From contig NZ_CP061336.1 in assembly GCF_005473905.2 (NCBI RefSeq), positions 124,001-188,000 on the forward strand: a DNA stretch of 64,000 nt, read 5' to 3'. The stretch comes from Ruminiclostridium herbifermentans (lineage in GTDB: Bacteria > Bacillota > Clostridia > Acetivibrionales > DSM-1351). The position numbers were made by a program, and so were the translations under genes. Under the pieces are notes generated by a model. That model was not told where the DNA came from, searched no databases, and saw only the letters and a list, made by a program, of their open reading frames with translations. Position 1 is the stretch's first letter. The number at the start of each line of letters is the position of its first letter. This document shows, piece by piece, positions 1 through 9,540 of this stretch.

Positions 1-113
1 AAAGCTTTTCCCTTTTGCTAACTATACTTTTAACGCAGCTTAGGTTTGATTTTTAGGGCTTAGCCGATAGTAATGAATTACAGAGTTTGTGCTAATTTAC
101 AGGGGGAATTAAA

Positions 114-1106
114 ATGAACAGAATTTTAAAGGTATTGACGGTATTACTTATAATTTTTAGTCTTACAGCCTGTGGAAATATAAAGGATACAGAACAAAAT
201 TCCACGATGGCTAATTCAGAAGGCTCAACAATTGAGGCAAGCGTAGCCTCTAAAACAGCAGAAATAGAATCAGCAATGCATAAGACAATTTTTCCAATGA
301 CCATAAAGGATTCCTATGATAGAGAATTAATCCTTGACAAACAGCCACAAAGAGTAATTTCCATTGCACCTAACATTACAGAAACCATATTTGCACTTGA
401 AGCTGAGTCAATGTTAGTGGGGAGAACAGAGTATTGTGATTATCCTCCTGAGACATCTAAAATAGAATCTGTAGGTTCAATACAGGAGCCCAGTATTGAA
501 AAAATAGTAGAACTAAAGCCGGATTTGGTACTAGCATCTACCCATTTCAGCAAGGATACCTTGACCAAGCTAGAAGAGTTAAGGATACCTACTGTAGTAT
601 TATATGGTGAGGAAAGCTTCGAAGGCGTGTATGAAACTATTTTTAAGGTTGGTAATATACTAAACTCAAATGAAAAAGCAGAAAGATTAGTAGCCGAAAT
701 GAAGAAAAAGGTAGAAGGCGTTAAAAAGGCTATAGAAGGGAAGGATAGACCTTCTGTTTATTATGTTATAGGATATGGTAAGTCAGGTGACTATACCGCA
801 GGCAGTAATACCTTTATTGGACAGCTTCTTGAAATGGCAGGAGCAGAAAATGCAGCAGCTGACGTTACAGACTGGAAATATAGTCTTGAGAGGTTAATTG
901 AAAAAAATCCGGATATTATGATTTGTCCTTCGGTAGGAGGCTACAAGCAAGGATTGGAGACAACAAACGGCTACAAGGATTTGGATGCTGTGAAAAATAA
1001 GAGGCTTTATGAAATAGATGAAAATCTAATAACTAGACAAGGAGCAAGGCTGGCAGATGGTCTGGTTGAACTGGCAAAGATTATCCATCCTGAAGCTTTT
1101 AAATAG
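114..1106 (+). CDS. btuF: Corrinoid/iron-complex ABC transporter substrate-binding lipoprotein (BtuF-like)
   Basis: A 330-residue extracellular binding lipoprotein that should capture a corrinoid (or ferric siderophore) and deliver it to the permease encoded next. The N-terminus is a lipoprotein signal: MNRILK, a hydrophobic core, then the lipobox LTAC with Cys20 as the lipidation site, followed by a Ser/Thr-rich linker. The mature part begins with the Peripla_BP_2 signature (PQRVISIAPNITETIFAL) and carries the GRTEYCDYP segment typical of BtuF-like proteins. The start is set by AGGGGG seven bases upstream of the ATG. It is followed eight bases later by the permease gene. The cobalamin genes downstream favour a corrinoid substrate, but the fold alone does not exclude heme or siderophore. 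No cobalamin riboswitch was found in the 113 bases available upstream. Confidence 0.88.
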   Translation: MNRILKVLTVLLIIFSLTACGNIKDTEQNSTMANSEGSTIEASVASKTAEIESAMHKTIFPMTIKDSYDRELILDKQPQRVISIAPNITETIFALEAESMLVGRTEYCDYPPETSKIESVGSIQEPSIEKIVELKPDLVLASTHFSKDTLTKLEELRIPTVVLYGEESFEGVYETIFKVGNILNSNEKAERLVAEMKKKVEGVKKAIEGKDRPSVYYVIGYGKSGDYTAGSNTFIGQLLEMAGAENAAADVTDWKYSLERLIEKNPDIMICPSVGGYKQGLETTNGYKDLDAVKNKRLYEIDENLITRQGARLADGLVELAKIIHPEAFK

Positions 1107-1114
1107 GAGAAACA

Positions 1115-2170
1115 ATGTCATATTTTAATAAGAAATTAAAGTACAGGTTATTGTTAATAATATCATTAGCTGCTCTTGTTCTTATAATGCTAATTTCAAG
1201 CACAATAGGAATTGCAGATATAAGTATGCTAAGTGCATTAAAAATAATACTTTCCAAAATGCCAGGTATAAATATCTTAATTAGCGGAGAACAAATAAAT
1301 AGTACTCATGAGATGATTGTGCTTAATATAAGAATGCCTAGAATAGTTTTGGCGGCAGCAATAGGAGCGCTGCTTTCAATTGTAGGTGGGTGCTTTCAAG
1401 GCTTATTCAGAAATCCTATGGCTGACCCATACGTATTAGGAATATCGAATGGTGCTGGTCTAGGTGCTACTATTGCTATTGTTTTTGGTCTTGAAAGTAT
1501 TCTGTTGGGAATTGGAATGGTATCATTATTAGCATTTGTGGGTGCTTTAGTGACTACGGTTGTTGTTTATACAATTGCAAATGTAGGAGGCAGGCTGCCA
1601 GCTACAAATCTTTTATTATCTGGAGTTGCAGTTGGTCTTTTTGAATACTCCCTCATAACCATTTTAATGATTTTTAAAAGAGATAAAATAGAGGGCATCT
1701 TTATGTGGATGATGGGAAGTGTTAATGCTGCAAGCTGGGAGCAAGCGGCATTCCTTGTTCCTATAACTATTATAGGTGTGATTATTCTTTGTTTATTTGC
1801 AAGAGATTTAAATGTTATTTCATCTAATGAAGAAACAGCAAAGAGTCTTGGTGTTAAAGTAGAAACTGTTAAGAAGCTTTTACTTGGAATTTGCTCTCTT
1901 TTAATTGCAGTATGCGTTTCGGTTAGCGGAATTATTGGTTTTGTAGGGCTTGTTGTACCACATGCAGCAAGACTCATTACTGGGTCTGATCATAGGTCTA
2001 TGCTGCCTTTTTCTGCTGTGGGGGGAGCTGTGTTTTTAGTAATTTGTGACACTCTTGCAAGAAGTATAATGCCTCCGACAGAATTACCAGTTGGTGCAGT
2101 TACCTCATTATTTGGAGCACCATATTTTATATATTTACTAATTAAGTCTAAGAAGAAGGTTAGGCAATGA
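1115..2170 (+). CDS. btuC: Corrinoid ABC transporter permease, FecCD family (BtuC-like)
   Basis: A 351-residue polytopic membrane protein of the FecCD/BtuC family, which forms the homodimeric channel of type II importers. It is hydrophobic throughout, with about ten predicted membrane segments. It shows the family signatures IRMPRIVLAAAIGALLS, the FRNPMADPYVLGISNGAGLGA block, and near the C-terminus SGIIGFVGLVVPHAARL, the coupling-helix region that contacts the ATPase. The start has AGGAGA just upstream, eight bases after the btuF-like stop. The last four bases (ATGA) overlap the start of the ATPase gene, a translational coupling arrangement. Family membership is secure; the substrate is inferred from the neighbouring cobalamin genes. 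Confidence 0.9.
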   Translation: MSYFNKKLKYRLLLIISLAALVLIMLISSTIGIADISMLSALKIILSKMPGINILISGEQINSTHEMIVLNIRMPRIVLAAAIGALLSIVGGCFQGLFRNPMADPYVLGISNGAGLGATIAIVFGLESILLGIGMVSLLAFVGALVTTVVVYTIANVGGRLPATNLLLSGVAVGLFEYSLITILMIFKRDKIEGIFMWMMGSVNAASWEQAAFLVPITIIGVIILCLFARDLNVISSNEETAKSLGVKVETVKKLLLGICSLLIAVCVSVSGIIGFVGLVVPHAARLITGSDHRSMLPFSAVGGAVFLVICDTLARSIMPPTELPVGAVTSLFGAPYFIYLLIKSKKKVRQ

Positions 2171-3006
2171 ATAAAAAAACATATCCTATTGAAGTTAAAA
2201 ACCTGATTGAAGCTAAAAATCTGAAATGTTCTCTTGGCGGGAGAGAGATAATAGCGGGTGTGGACTTTACAGTTGAAAAGGGTAAATTCTACAGTATTAT
2301 TGGTCCGAATGGATCAGGAAAAACCACATTATTGCGAACAATAGTATCTAGTCTTGAGCCCAAAAGCGGAGATTTATTAATAGATAACACTTCAATAGAA
2401 CAATTGAAGGGAAAAGAACTTGCAAAAAAACTAGCCTATGTCTCTCAAAATACAAATAGTGATGTTGACTTTAATGTGCTGGATTATGTGTTAATGGGAC
2501 GTTATCCATATTTGGGACTATTTCAGAATGAAGGGGAAAAGGATATGGAATATGCCCAGAAATCAATGGAATTAACAAATACGTGGTATTTGAGAGAAAA
2601 GAAATTAAATGAGATAAGTGGAGGAGAGCGGCAAAGAGTTGTGGTAGCAAGGGCTTTAACTCAGGATACACCAATCATACTTTTAGACGAACCAATATCC
2701 CAGCTTGACATACACCACCAAATTGAACTTATGGATACACTTAGTAACATGGTGGAAACTCGGGGAGTTACAATTATCGCTGTACTGCATGATTTGAATA
2801 TTGCTTCTCAATATAGTGACTATATTATGCTCATAAATGATGGAAAGCTGGTAAGGCACGGGAGACCCGAGGAAGTACTTTCCAAAGAAGTAATTTTAGA
2901 AGTATACAATATGTCGGTACAGGTATTACAAAACCCTGAGACTGGTAAGCCCCTTATTATACCCTCTAGATATAGAAAGAGGAAGGATTTAACTGCTGCT
3001 AGGTAA
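2167..3006 (+). CDS. btuD: Corrinoid ABC transporter ATP-binding protein (BtuD-like)
   Basis: A 279-residue ABC ATPase that should power the importer formed with the preceding two genes. Visible motifs in order: Walker A GPNGSGKTT at about residues 46-54, Q-loop (YVSQN), ABC signature SGGERQR, Walker B IILLDEP with the D-loop, and the switch His in VLHDLN. The sequence is closest in style to the FepC/BtuD/FecE group. The start overlaps the permease stop by four bases. About 160 bases without an evident terminator separate it from cobQ, so read-through into the cobalamin genes is possible. Confidence 0.9.
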   Translation: MNKKTYPIEVKNLIEAKNLKCSLGGREIIAGVDFTVEKGKFYSIIGPNGSGKTTLLRTIVSSLEPKSGDLLIDNTSIEQLKGKELAKKLAYVSQNTNSDVDFNVLDYVLMGRYPYLGLFQNEGEKDMEYAQKSMELTNTWYLREKKLNEISGGERQRVVVARALTQDTPIILLDEPISQLDIHHQIELMDTLSNMVETRGVTIIAVLHDLNIASQYSDYIMLINDGKLVRHGRPEEVLSKEVILEVYNMSVQVLQNPETGKPLIIPSRYRKRKDLTAAR

Positions 3007-3166
3007 GCTTGTAAAAAAGGAAATTACTATTGGCTTAGCTTCCAAAAGTCAAAGAATAAATTCAAAACCAAGCTGCGTTCATAGAACAAGTATGAGCATA
3101 TAATTTTCAACCCAAATTTAAGTTAACTAAGGTTAATTATAGAATAGTTTAAAGGGATTAGGGAAT

Positions 3167-4678
3167 ATGATAAAAAGCATGGCGAAGTCAATTATGATTC
3201 AAGGCACAATGTCTAATGCAGGGAAGAGTTTAATTGCAGCAGGCTTATGCAGGATATTTACACAGGATGGCTATAGGGTAGTTCCATTTAAGTCTCAAAA
3301 TATGGCGCTTAATTCATATATAACTGATGATGGCCTTGAAATGGGCAGGTCACAGGTTACTCAGGCTGAAGCTGCAAAAAGGGCTCCTGATGTAAGAATG
3401 AATCCAATTTTACTAAAGCCAACAAGCGATAAAGGCTCACAGGTAATAGTAAATGGACAGCCCATAGGAAATATGGATGCAGAAGATTATTTTAAGTATA
3501 GAAATCAGCTTATACCTCAGATAATGGAGGCGTATGAGAGCCTTTCCCAAGAAAATGATATTATTGTTATTGAGGGCGCAGGAAGTCCAGCTGAAATAAA
3601 TCTAAAACAGGATGACATAGTAAATATGGGAATGGCTAAACTGGCAAAAGCTCCTGTGCTCATTGCAGGAGACATAGACAGAGGCGGAGTTTTTGCTGCA
3701 TTATATGGGACATATATGCTGCTTGATGATAGTGAAAAAAACTATGTTAAAGGTACTATTATTAATAAGTTCAGAGGTGATGTGGACATATTGAAACCTG
3801 GACTTAATATGCTTCGTGATTTAATTAATATTCCTGTAGTGGGTGTTGTACCATACCTTAATGTGGATATTGACGATGAAGACAGCTTGACTGAAAGATT
3901 TAAAAGGGTGAAATCTCAAAGCTTATTAGATATTGCAGTAATAAGGCTTCCGAGAATTTCTAATTTTACAGATTTTAATGCATTAGAACATATAGATTGT
4001 GCTAGTGTACGGTATATTTCTAGCGTTGGTGAACTGTGCAATCCAGATTTAATAATAATTCCTGGCACTAAAAATACAATGGGTGATTTGAAGTGGTTAA
4101 GGGAGACAGGTATTGAGGCTTCAATTTTAAAGCATACTGCTAAGGGGAAACCGGTTTTTGGTATATGCGGAGGATACCAAATGCTGTGTGAAAAATTGAA
4201 AGACCCTTATGAGGTAGAGTTTGGCGGTGAAATGAAGGGCTTAGGATTAATAAAGGCTACAACTGTTTTTACGCAGCAAAAGATTAGAACCAGAGTATCG
4301 GGCGAGTTTCAAAAGGTGGATGGAATCTTCAAGGGCCTTAGCGGAAAGCATTTTGAGGGCTATGAAATACATATGGGACAAACGGATTTTACAAATGGAT
4401 TTACTATTTTGACTGAAAATAACGGAAGAACTAAAGAAGATGGAGCAAGCAGCGGAAACATCTATGGAAGCTATGTTCATGGAATTTTTGACAGTGACGA
4501 GGTGCTTTTTGAGATTGCAGATGCGTTAATGAAAGAAAAAGGATATAAATATGATAGAAATTCAATTTTTGACAGTAAATCTTACAAGGATAAGCAATAT
4601 GATTTGCTTGCAGAGGCTTTGAGAACTTCACTGGATATGGAATATATTTATGAGGTTATCGATAGAGGAATAGATTGA
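3167..4678 (+). CDS. cobQ: Cobyric acid synthase CobQ
   Basis: A 503-residue glutamine-dependent amidotransferase that amidates four side chains of adenosylcobyrinic acid a,c-diamide to give adenosylcobyric acid. The N-terminal half is a dethiobiotin-synthetase-like ATPase with the P-loop variant GTMSNAGKS near residue 10 and the block [10 protein letters not shown]. The C-terminal half is a class I glutaminase of the CobB/CobQ type, with the nucleophile Cys in [10 protein letters not shown] (near residue 333) and the partner His in [10 protein letters not shown]. Length matches the family. AGGGATTAGGGA precedes the chosen ATG; the in-frame ATG at 3179 gives the shorter family-like start [10 protein letters not shown] but has no ribosome-binding site of its own. 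Genes for corrin ring synthesis are absent here, so this fits salvage or a split pathway. Confidence 0.95.
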   Translation: MIKSMAKSIMIQGTMSNAGKSLIAAGLCRIFTQDGYRVVPFKSQNMALNSYITDDGLEMGRSQVTQAEAAKRAPDVRMNPILLKPTSDKGSQVIVNGQPIGNMDAEDYFKYRNQLIPQIMEAYESLSQENDIIVIEGAGSPAEINLKQDDIVNMGMAKLAKAPVLIAGDIDRGGVFAALYGTYMLLDDSEKNYVKGTIINKFRGDVDILKPGLNMLRDLINIPVVGVVPYLNVDIDDEDSLTERFKRVKSQSLLDIAVIRLPRISNFTDFNALEHIDCASVRYISSVGELCNPDLIIIPGTKNTMGDLKWLRETGIEASILKHTAKGKPVFGICGGYQMLCEKLKDPYEVEFGGEMKGLGLIKATTVFTQQKIRTRVSGEFQKVDGIFKGLSGKHFEGYEIHMGQTDFTNGFTILTENNGRTKEDGASSGNIYGSYVHGIFDSDEVLFEIADALMKEKGYKYDRNSIFDSKSYKDKQYDLLAEALRTSLDMEYIYEVIDRGID

Positions 4679-4924
4679 ATTGGTGACTTATTCAATTTTA
4701 CTAGTTTAAGTAGCGAAAATAATAGCTAGTTGAACAGATTAGGATAAAAAATGCTATGTTGATTTAGCAATAACATGCGCAAATGGTTAATATTCAGCCC
4801 AAATTAGCTTAGTTTATGAATAGAATTAAAAAAACTTAGTTGTGTATATTTTATGGTTACAGTATATATTTCATACTGACATACTATATTTTTATTACCA
4901 ATGAAGAGGAGTAGCAATAGCTTT

Positions 4925-5884
4925 ATGGAGATTTTAATTGCAGTTTTTATAGGCTTTATATTGGACTTAGTGTTTGGTGACCCGCAATGGCTACCTCATC
5001 CTGTGAGATTAATAGGGTTTTTAATTGCAAAAGGTGAAAAAGTTATTAGAAAAATGTTTCCAGAATCAAAAAATGGAGAAATAGTGGGAGGAGTAATTCT
5101 TACTTTAACTATAATAACATTTGCCTTTATTGTTCCAGTACTGATATTATATTTTGCAGGAAAAGTAAGCCCTATTTTAAAAATAGCAATACATACTATA
5201 TTTTGCTATCAAATATTAGCAGCAAAGAGCCTTAGAACAGAAAGTATGAGAGTATATTATCAGCTTAAAAATAATGATATTACTAATGCAAGGAAATATT
5301 TATCCTGGATAGTTGGGAGAGACACTGAGAGTCTAACTGAAGAGGGAATTACGAAGGCTGCAGTTGAGACTATTGCAGAAAACACCTCTGACGGAGTTAT
5401 TGCTCCTTTAATATTCCTTGTTTTAGGAGGTGCACCACTAGGGTTCCTATATAAAGCAGTTAATACGCTTGATTCTATGATTGGTTATAAAAACGAAAAG
5501 TATCTATATTTCGGAAGATTTGTTGCTAAACTTGATGACGTATTTAATTTTATTCCAGCTATAATCTCAGCATACATAATGATTGGAGCAAGTTTTTTAA
5601 CAGGACTAGATTATAAAAATGCATATAAAATATATAGGAGGGACAAAAGAAATCATTCTAGTCCCAATAGCGCCAAAACTGAGGCTGTATGTGCAGGAGC
5701 ATTGAATGTACTTCTTGCAGGTGATGCTTACTATTTTGGGAAATTGGTAAAAAAGCAAACCATAGGTGACAACAACAGAGCAATTGAAGTGAAAGATATA
5801 TTGATAACAAATAGGTTAATGTATGTTACTGCAATTTCAGCAGTAGTTTTAATGTGCGGAATTCGGTTAATAATTATAATATAG
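4925..5884 (+). CDS. cbiB: Adenosylcobinamide-phosphate synthase CbiB
   Basis: An integral membrane enzyme (319 residues from this start) that attaches the aminopropanol-phosphate arm to adenosylcobyric acid. The signature FGDPQWLPHPVRLIG lies near the N-terminus, followed by several membrane helices, ETIAENTSDGVIAPL and the TLDSMIGYKNEKY block typical of CbiB/CobD(P. denitrificans). An in-frame ATG at 4901 exists but lacks a ribosome-binding site. AAGAGGAG at 4904-4911 lies inside that extension and better serves the ATG at 4925, although the spacing of 13 is long; the resulting N-terminus (MEILIAVFIGFILDLVFGDP) matches the family. It sits between cobQ and cobD, the three genes forming the nucleotide-loop branch. 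Confidence 0.93.
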   Translation: MEILIAVFIGFILDLVFGDPQWLPHPVRLIGFLIAKGEKVIRKMFPESKNGEIVGGVILTLTIITFAFIVPVLILYFAGKVSPILKIAIHTIFCYQILAAKSLRTESMRVYYQLKNNDITNARKYLSWIVGRDTESLTEEGITKAAVETIAENTSDGVIAPLIFLVLGGAPLGFLYKAVNTLDSMIGYKNEKYLYFGRFVAKLDDVFNFIPAIISAYIMIGASFLTGLDYKNAYKIYRRDKRNHSSPNSAKTEAVCAGALNVLLAGDAYYFGKLVKKQTIGDNNRAIEVKDILITNRLMYVTAISAVVLMCGIRLIIII

Positions 5885-6086
5885 CAGAAAGCTTAACTTT
5901 TAAGGCCTCTTGTTTCCTAAATAGGGTTTTGTACAAAATTGTATTGTTGGAAATATTTAAAGATTGCTATCTGTTGAAGGATATTTTGGAAATTATTAAA
6001 TAGTTTAATTAACTAAAAAAATTAATGTATTATTATATTGATCCTTATTATCAAAATAAGGATAACAAAAGATGTGGAGGTCAGAA

Positions 6087-7169
6087 ATGAAGCAGCTAAC
6101 CCATGGCGGAGATATTTACAGTAAGAGAGATATACCAAAAAATAAAAAAATAATAGATTTCTCTGCAAATGTTAACCCTTTAGGAATGCCTCCTTCAGTA
6201 AAAAATGCAATTATAGATAACATAGATGCTTTCAGCAATTATCCGGACCCTTTTTGCAGAGAATTAACAGATGAAATATCCAGATATGAAAGTGTACCTA
6301 GGGAGACTATTATATGTGGAAATGGTGCTGCAGATATAATTTACAGGATTACAGCAGCAACAAAACCTAAGTTAACCCTTTTACCAGCCCCTACCTTCAC
6401 GGAATACCAGCAAGCAGCAGAGATAGTTAACAGTACAATAAGATATCATTATTTGAGGGAAGATAAAGGGTTTATTATTGATGAAGAAATATTAGATAAG
6501 CTATCACCAGATATTGATTTAATGTTTTTGTGTAATCCCAATAACCCTACAGGAATTCCCATAGAAAAGGAATTAGTGCTATCAATTGCTGATAGGTGCA
6601 AATTAAATAATACCTTTTTAGTGGTTGATGAGTGCTTTGTAGATTTTCTTGGCAATTCACAAAAGTTTAGTATAGTTAATGAACTTAAAGACTATAGTAA
6701 TGTAATTGTTCTTAAGGCATTTACAAAAATTTATGCAATGGCAGGAATACGTTTAGGCTATGGCATATGCTACAATAAAAATGTTATTGAGAAAATTCAT
6801 AGTATTGGACAACCTTGGAGTGTGTCTGTAATAGCACAAAAGTGTGGTGTGGCGGCACTTAAAGAAAACCAGTATGTTAGTAAAACTAAAAATATAATTA
6901 AAGAAAACAGGGAGTACTTAATTGAACAGCTAAGACTGCTTGGATTAGGGGTATTTAATTCAGAAGCAAATTATATACTTTTTAAGTCTGGAAATAAGCA
7001 TTTACAGAAAACTTTAGAGAAGCAAGGAATACTTATTCGTTGCTGTGATGATTTCATAGGTTTAAATGACTCATTTTTTAGGATCGCAGTAAAAGCACGA
7101 GAAGATAATGAATATCTAATAAATAGCCTTGAAAAAATAATGAAAAATGCTAAAAATAAATCTTGTTAA
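6087..7169 (+). CDS. cobD: Threonine-phosphate decarboxylase CobD (PLP enzyme)
   Basis: A 360-residue fold-type I PLP enzyme that decarboxylates threonine O-3-phosphate to (R)-1-aminopropan-2-yl phosphate, the substrate of CbiB. It begins HGGDIYSKRD and contains DFSANVNPLGMPP, which distinguishes CobD from the related histidinol-phosphate aminotransferases. CNPNNPTG and the PLP lysine in LKAFTKIYAMAGIRLGYG are visible. An upstream in-frame ATG at 6072 would give five more residues, but GTGGAGG at 6074-6080 is placed for the ATG at 6087. A histidinol-phosphate aminotransferase is the alternative reading, less likely given the cobQ-cbiB context. Confidence 0.9.
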   Translation: MKQLTHGGDIYSKRDIPKNKKIIDFSANVNPLGMPPSVKNAIIDNIDAFSNYPDPFCRELTDEISRYESVPRETIICGNGAADIIYRITAATKPKLTLLPAPTFTEYQQAAEIVNSTIRYHYLREDKGFIIDEEILDKLSPDIDLMFLCNPNNPTGIPIEKELVLSIADRCKLNNTFLVVDECFVDFLGNSQKFSIVNELKDYSNVIVLKAFTKIYAMAGIRLGYGICYNKNVIEKIHSIGQPWSVSVIAQKCGVAALKENQYVSKTKNIIKENREYLIEQLRLLGLGVFNSEANYILFKSGNKHLQKTLEKQGILIRCCDDFIGLNDSFFRIAVKAREDNEYLINSLEKIMKNAKNKSC

Positions 7170-7191
7170 TTGTGATTTTATATGTTAAAAT
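7163..7191 (+). promoter_or_regulatory. Probable sigma-A promoter for rpsF-ssb-rpsR
   Basis: TTGTTA (7163-7168) and TAAAAT (7186-7191) are separated by 17 bases. The -35 box overlaps the cobD stop codon. Transcription starting near 7198 would give an rpsF leader of about 80 nt. Predicted from pattern only. Confidence 0.5.
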
Positions 7192-7229
7192 ACTTAATTG
7201 TTATGTTAAATATAATATTTTACATCCTT

Positions 7230-7274
7230 GCTCTGTACTCATGTGACAGAGCCGTTGAGTCCGAGGGGAGGTGA
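7230..7274 (+). promoter_or_regulatory. Structured rpsF leader, possible S6:S18 autoregulatory element
   Basis: A perfect 7-bp stem, GCTCTGT (7230-7236) with ACAGAGC (7246-7252), is followed directly by CCG (7252-7254) and by a second CCG (7261-7263) next to the Shine-Dalgarno AGGGGAGGTGA. The loop ACTC (7237-7240) can also pair with GAGT (7257-7260). A hairpin with a CCG motif before rpsF is the known hallmark of the S6:S18 complex binding site in bacterial rpsF leaders. That this leader is such a site is inferred from position and motif. Confidence 0.5.
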
Positions 7275-7280
7275 CCAGTA

Positions 7281-7565
7281 ATGTTAAAGAAGTATGAAAC
7301 TATCTTTATTATCAATCCAGAGGTTGGAGAAGAAAACACAAAAGCTCTTGTTGAAAAGTTCAAAGCTATGATTGAGGCTTCTGCTCAAGTTGAAAGTGTT
7401 GATGAGTGGGGTAAGAGAAAGTTAGCTTATGAGATTAAAGACAAGAATGAAGGTTACTACGTGCTTGTGAATTTTTCATCAAGTCCAGATTTTCCTGCTG
7501 AACTAGAAAGAGTGTATAAAATCACTGAAGGAATTCTTAAGTATATCATAATAAATAAGGATTAA
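7281..7565 (+). CDS. rpsF: 30S ribosomal protein S6
   Basis: A 94-residue small-subunit protein that binds 16S rRNA in the platform as a heterodimer with S18. The start MLKKYETIFIINPEV and the blocks DEWGKRKLAYEIKDKNEGYYVLVNF and LERVYKITEGILKYIIIN are diagnostic. A strong AGGGGAGGTGA lies seven bases before the ATG. It is the first gene of the rpsF-ssb-rpsR operon and stops 11 bases before ssb. Confidence 0.97.
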   Translation: MLKKYETIFIINPEVGEENTKALVEKFKAMIEASAQVESVDEWGKRKLAYEIKDKNEGYYVLVNFSSSPDFPAELERVYKITEGILKYIIINKD

Positions 7566-7576
7566 TAGGTGGAAAT

Positions 7577-8011
7577 ATGAACAAAGTTATTTTAATGGGT
7601 AGACTCACAAAAGACCCTGAACTTAGGTACACTAGTGGTAATAATACTGCAGTTGCAAGTTTTACAATTGCTGTAAACAGACGCTTTGCACAAGAAGGTC
7701 AGCCACAGGCTGATTTCATTAATATTGTCGCATGGAGCAAGACTGCTGAGTTTTGTGGAAAGTATTTCACAAAAGGGCAACAGGTTGCTGTTGTTGGAAG
7801 AATTCAGACTAGAACATGGGATGACAATGAAGGAAAGCGCCACTATGTTACTGAAGTAGTAGCAGATGAAACTTATTTTGCTGATAGCAAGAGAAGTGGA
7901 GATGCTGCTGGGAACTATGGCGGTTCAGCACAGAAAACTTATTCAGATACACCTGCAGTATCAGGTGATGGATTTTATCCAATGGATGAGGATGACGAAT
8001 TACCATTTTAA
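7577..8011 (+). CDS. ssb: Single-stranded DNA-binding protein
   Basis: A 144-residue OB-fold protein coating single-stranded DNA in replication, recombination and repair. It opens MNKVILMGRLTKDPELRYTSGN, continues with ASFTIAVNRRF, and has the acidic C-terminal tip DEDDELPF that recruits partner proteins; a Gly/Ser-rich linker joins the two. GGTGG lies just upstream of the start. The conserved position between the S6 and S18 genes supports it as the main housekeeping SSB. Confidence 0.97.
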   Translation: MNKVILMGRLTKDPELRYTSGNNTAVASFTIAVNRRFAQEGQPQADFINIVAWSKTAEFCGKYFTKGQQVAVVGRIQTRTWDDNEGKRHYVTEVVADETYFADSKRSGDAAGNYGGSAQKTYSDTPAVSGDGFYPMDEDDELPF

Positions 8012-8170
8012 TTGTATGTTGGCTTGCCAACTAGCATTGTTTGGTAATTTGATTGACATAAGTAAGTTTGGTATATCAAACTTGTATTATGTATTAAAGT
8101 ATGAATTAACCAGTTGTTTATAAATGAAAATAAGTGCCAGTATATTGGTGCTTGAAAGGAGAAAATATAC

Positions 8171-8464
8171 ATGCCAGGACCTAAGAAAGATAATAAAAGA
8201 AATGATAGAGATTCTTATGATAAGGGCGAAGGAAAAGGCGGCATGAGAATGAGAAGAGCTAAAAGAAAAGTTTGCTCATTCTGTGTCGATAAAGCTACTG
8301 ATATAGATTATAAAGATGTTGCAAAAATCAGAAAGTATGTTTCTGAAAAAGGAAAGATTCTTCCTAGAAGAATATCAGGAAACTGTGCAAAACATCAACG
8401 TCAGTTAACAACTGCAATAAAGAGAGCAAGACATATTGCATTGCTCCCATTTACTACAGACTAA
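8171..8464 (+). CDS. rpsR: 30S ribosomal protein S18
   Basis: A 97-residue small-subunit protein, partner of S6. The core has [18 protein letters not shown], then [42 protein letters not shown], a full S18 signature; paired Cys residues (CSFC and NCAKH) suggest the zinc-binding C+ form. The N-terminal 30 residues are a charged, Gly-rich tail. AAAGGAGAA precedes the ATG. A 159-base gap separates it from ssb, holding a palindrome (8018-8031) and a 7-bp hairpin (8064-8083). Confidence 0.97.
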   Translation: MPGPKKDNKRNDRDSYDKGEGKGGMRMRRAKRKVCSFCVDKATDIDYKDVAKIRKYVSEKGKILPRRISGNCAKHQRQLTTAIKRARHIALLPFTTD

Positions 8465-8505
8465 ACTTATTTATTTAACAACAATTTTATTTAACAACAA
8501 TGGAG

Positions 8506-8542
8506 ATACCGTTAGAGTATATTCTGACGGTATTTCTTTATT
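8506..8542. terminator. Rho-independent terminator after rpsR, possibly bidirectional
   Basis: ATACCGTTAGA and TCTGACGGTAT form an 11-bp stem (one T-G wobble) around a 6-base loop, followed by a T-rich run. It lies between the convergent rpsR and DUF2461 genes, so it may serve both strands. Confidence 0.75.
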
Positions 8543-8544
8543 TT

Positions 8545-9231
8545 TCAGGAGTTTTTAATCTGCTGAGCCTCAACCATACACAGGAAATTATATATAGGCT
8601 TTAGCTGCAGGAATCCCTTTTTCAGCACATCTGGTAATTCCTTAGAAAAGGCTAAATTAAAGTTGTTTTGAACACATTCAAAGTAAATATTTTTCCTGTC
8701 TAGCCATGTTCTTAGATTTTCTGGTTGTTCAGGAAACTTACTTCTTTTATACATTTCTCCGCCTATTATAAATTTATCTTGGGCTTCATAGCATTTTAGT
8801 GCTTTTACAAAATAAGGATGATTATTAATTATCATATCACGCATATTAGCCATAGAACTTGTTTGAGCGCCATAATAACCAATTCCATAGCTTGAGCCCC
8901 GCTGGTTCAGCTCAAACCAGTAGCAGGGCGAAGTTGACATAATGCTTTTGTCCCTTAAGAAAACAAACCAAGCATTATCTCTATACATGGTTTTATCTTT
9001 AGTAAAGCGAGTATCTCTACGAACGCGTGAAATAATTTTGGACGGAACGGTTATTAACTGACTGTCTATTTCCATCATGGTTGGCGCCAATTCTATTATT
9101 AACTCAACGAAAGGATTATAAACCTTTTCTTTATAAATATCTTTATGATTGTCGTACCAAGTTTTTTCATTGCGCATCCTATTTTCATATAGAAATTTAA
9201 GAGCGTCTGCTGTAAACCCATTAAAACTCAT
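8545..9231 (-). CDS. DUF2461 family protein
   Basis: A 228-residue protein of the DUF2461 (TIGR02453) family, whose biochemical role is not established. It starts MSFNGFTADALKFLYENRMRNEKTWYDNHKD, the usual family opening (FxGF...FL..L..NN..WF...), and contains the conserved SRVRRDTRFTKDKTMYRDN segment. No signal peptide or membrane segment is visible, so it is probably cytoplasmic. GGAGGTTAGGGGAT precedes the start on the minus strand. It is a single-gene unit convergent with rpsR. Confidence 0.85.
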   Translation of the reverse strand: MSFNGFTADALKFLYENRMRNEKTWYDNHKDIYKEKVYNPFVELIIELAPTMMEIDSQLITVPSKIISRVRRDTRFTKDKTMYRDNAWFVFLRDKSIMSTSPCYWFELNQRGSSYGIGYYGAQTSSMANMRDMIINNHPYFVKALKCYEAQDKFIIGGEMYKRSKFPEQPENLRTWLDRKNIYFECVQNNFNLAFSKELPDVLKKGFLQLKPIYNFLCMVEAQQIKNS

Positions 9232-9540
9232 ATCCCCTAACCTCCAATTTTGGATTAAAAATATATATCACATAATTTATTAAATATTTACCCAATTTTA
9301 TCTTGAAAACTATGAACAAATACAAGTTAATTTCAAAAGATATATCTAATATAAAACATTTGTTCTTTTCTATTTTGACAGATATATTGAATTAAATCAA
9401 TGATTCTATGACTGTTTATCAATGGAATTAAATAGAAGGAATCCTTGCAGAATGTATTTATTTTATTAAGGAATAATAGGTTAATAAAACATTTTTTGAG
9501 GAATTTTACTTTACGTGTTTGTGCGGAGGTATGGATTTTT

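Noticed and set aside
1-113. Cobalamin riboswitch upstream of the btuF-like gene
   Set aside because: The B12-box GCCACTG-type core is not in the available sequence; one further upstream cannot be excluded.
1567-1977. 136-residue minus-strand open frame inside btuC
   Set aside because: It is antisense to well-conserved membrane segments of the permease and has no ribosome-binding site support.
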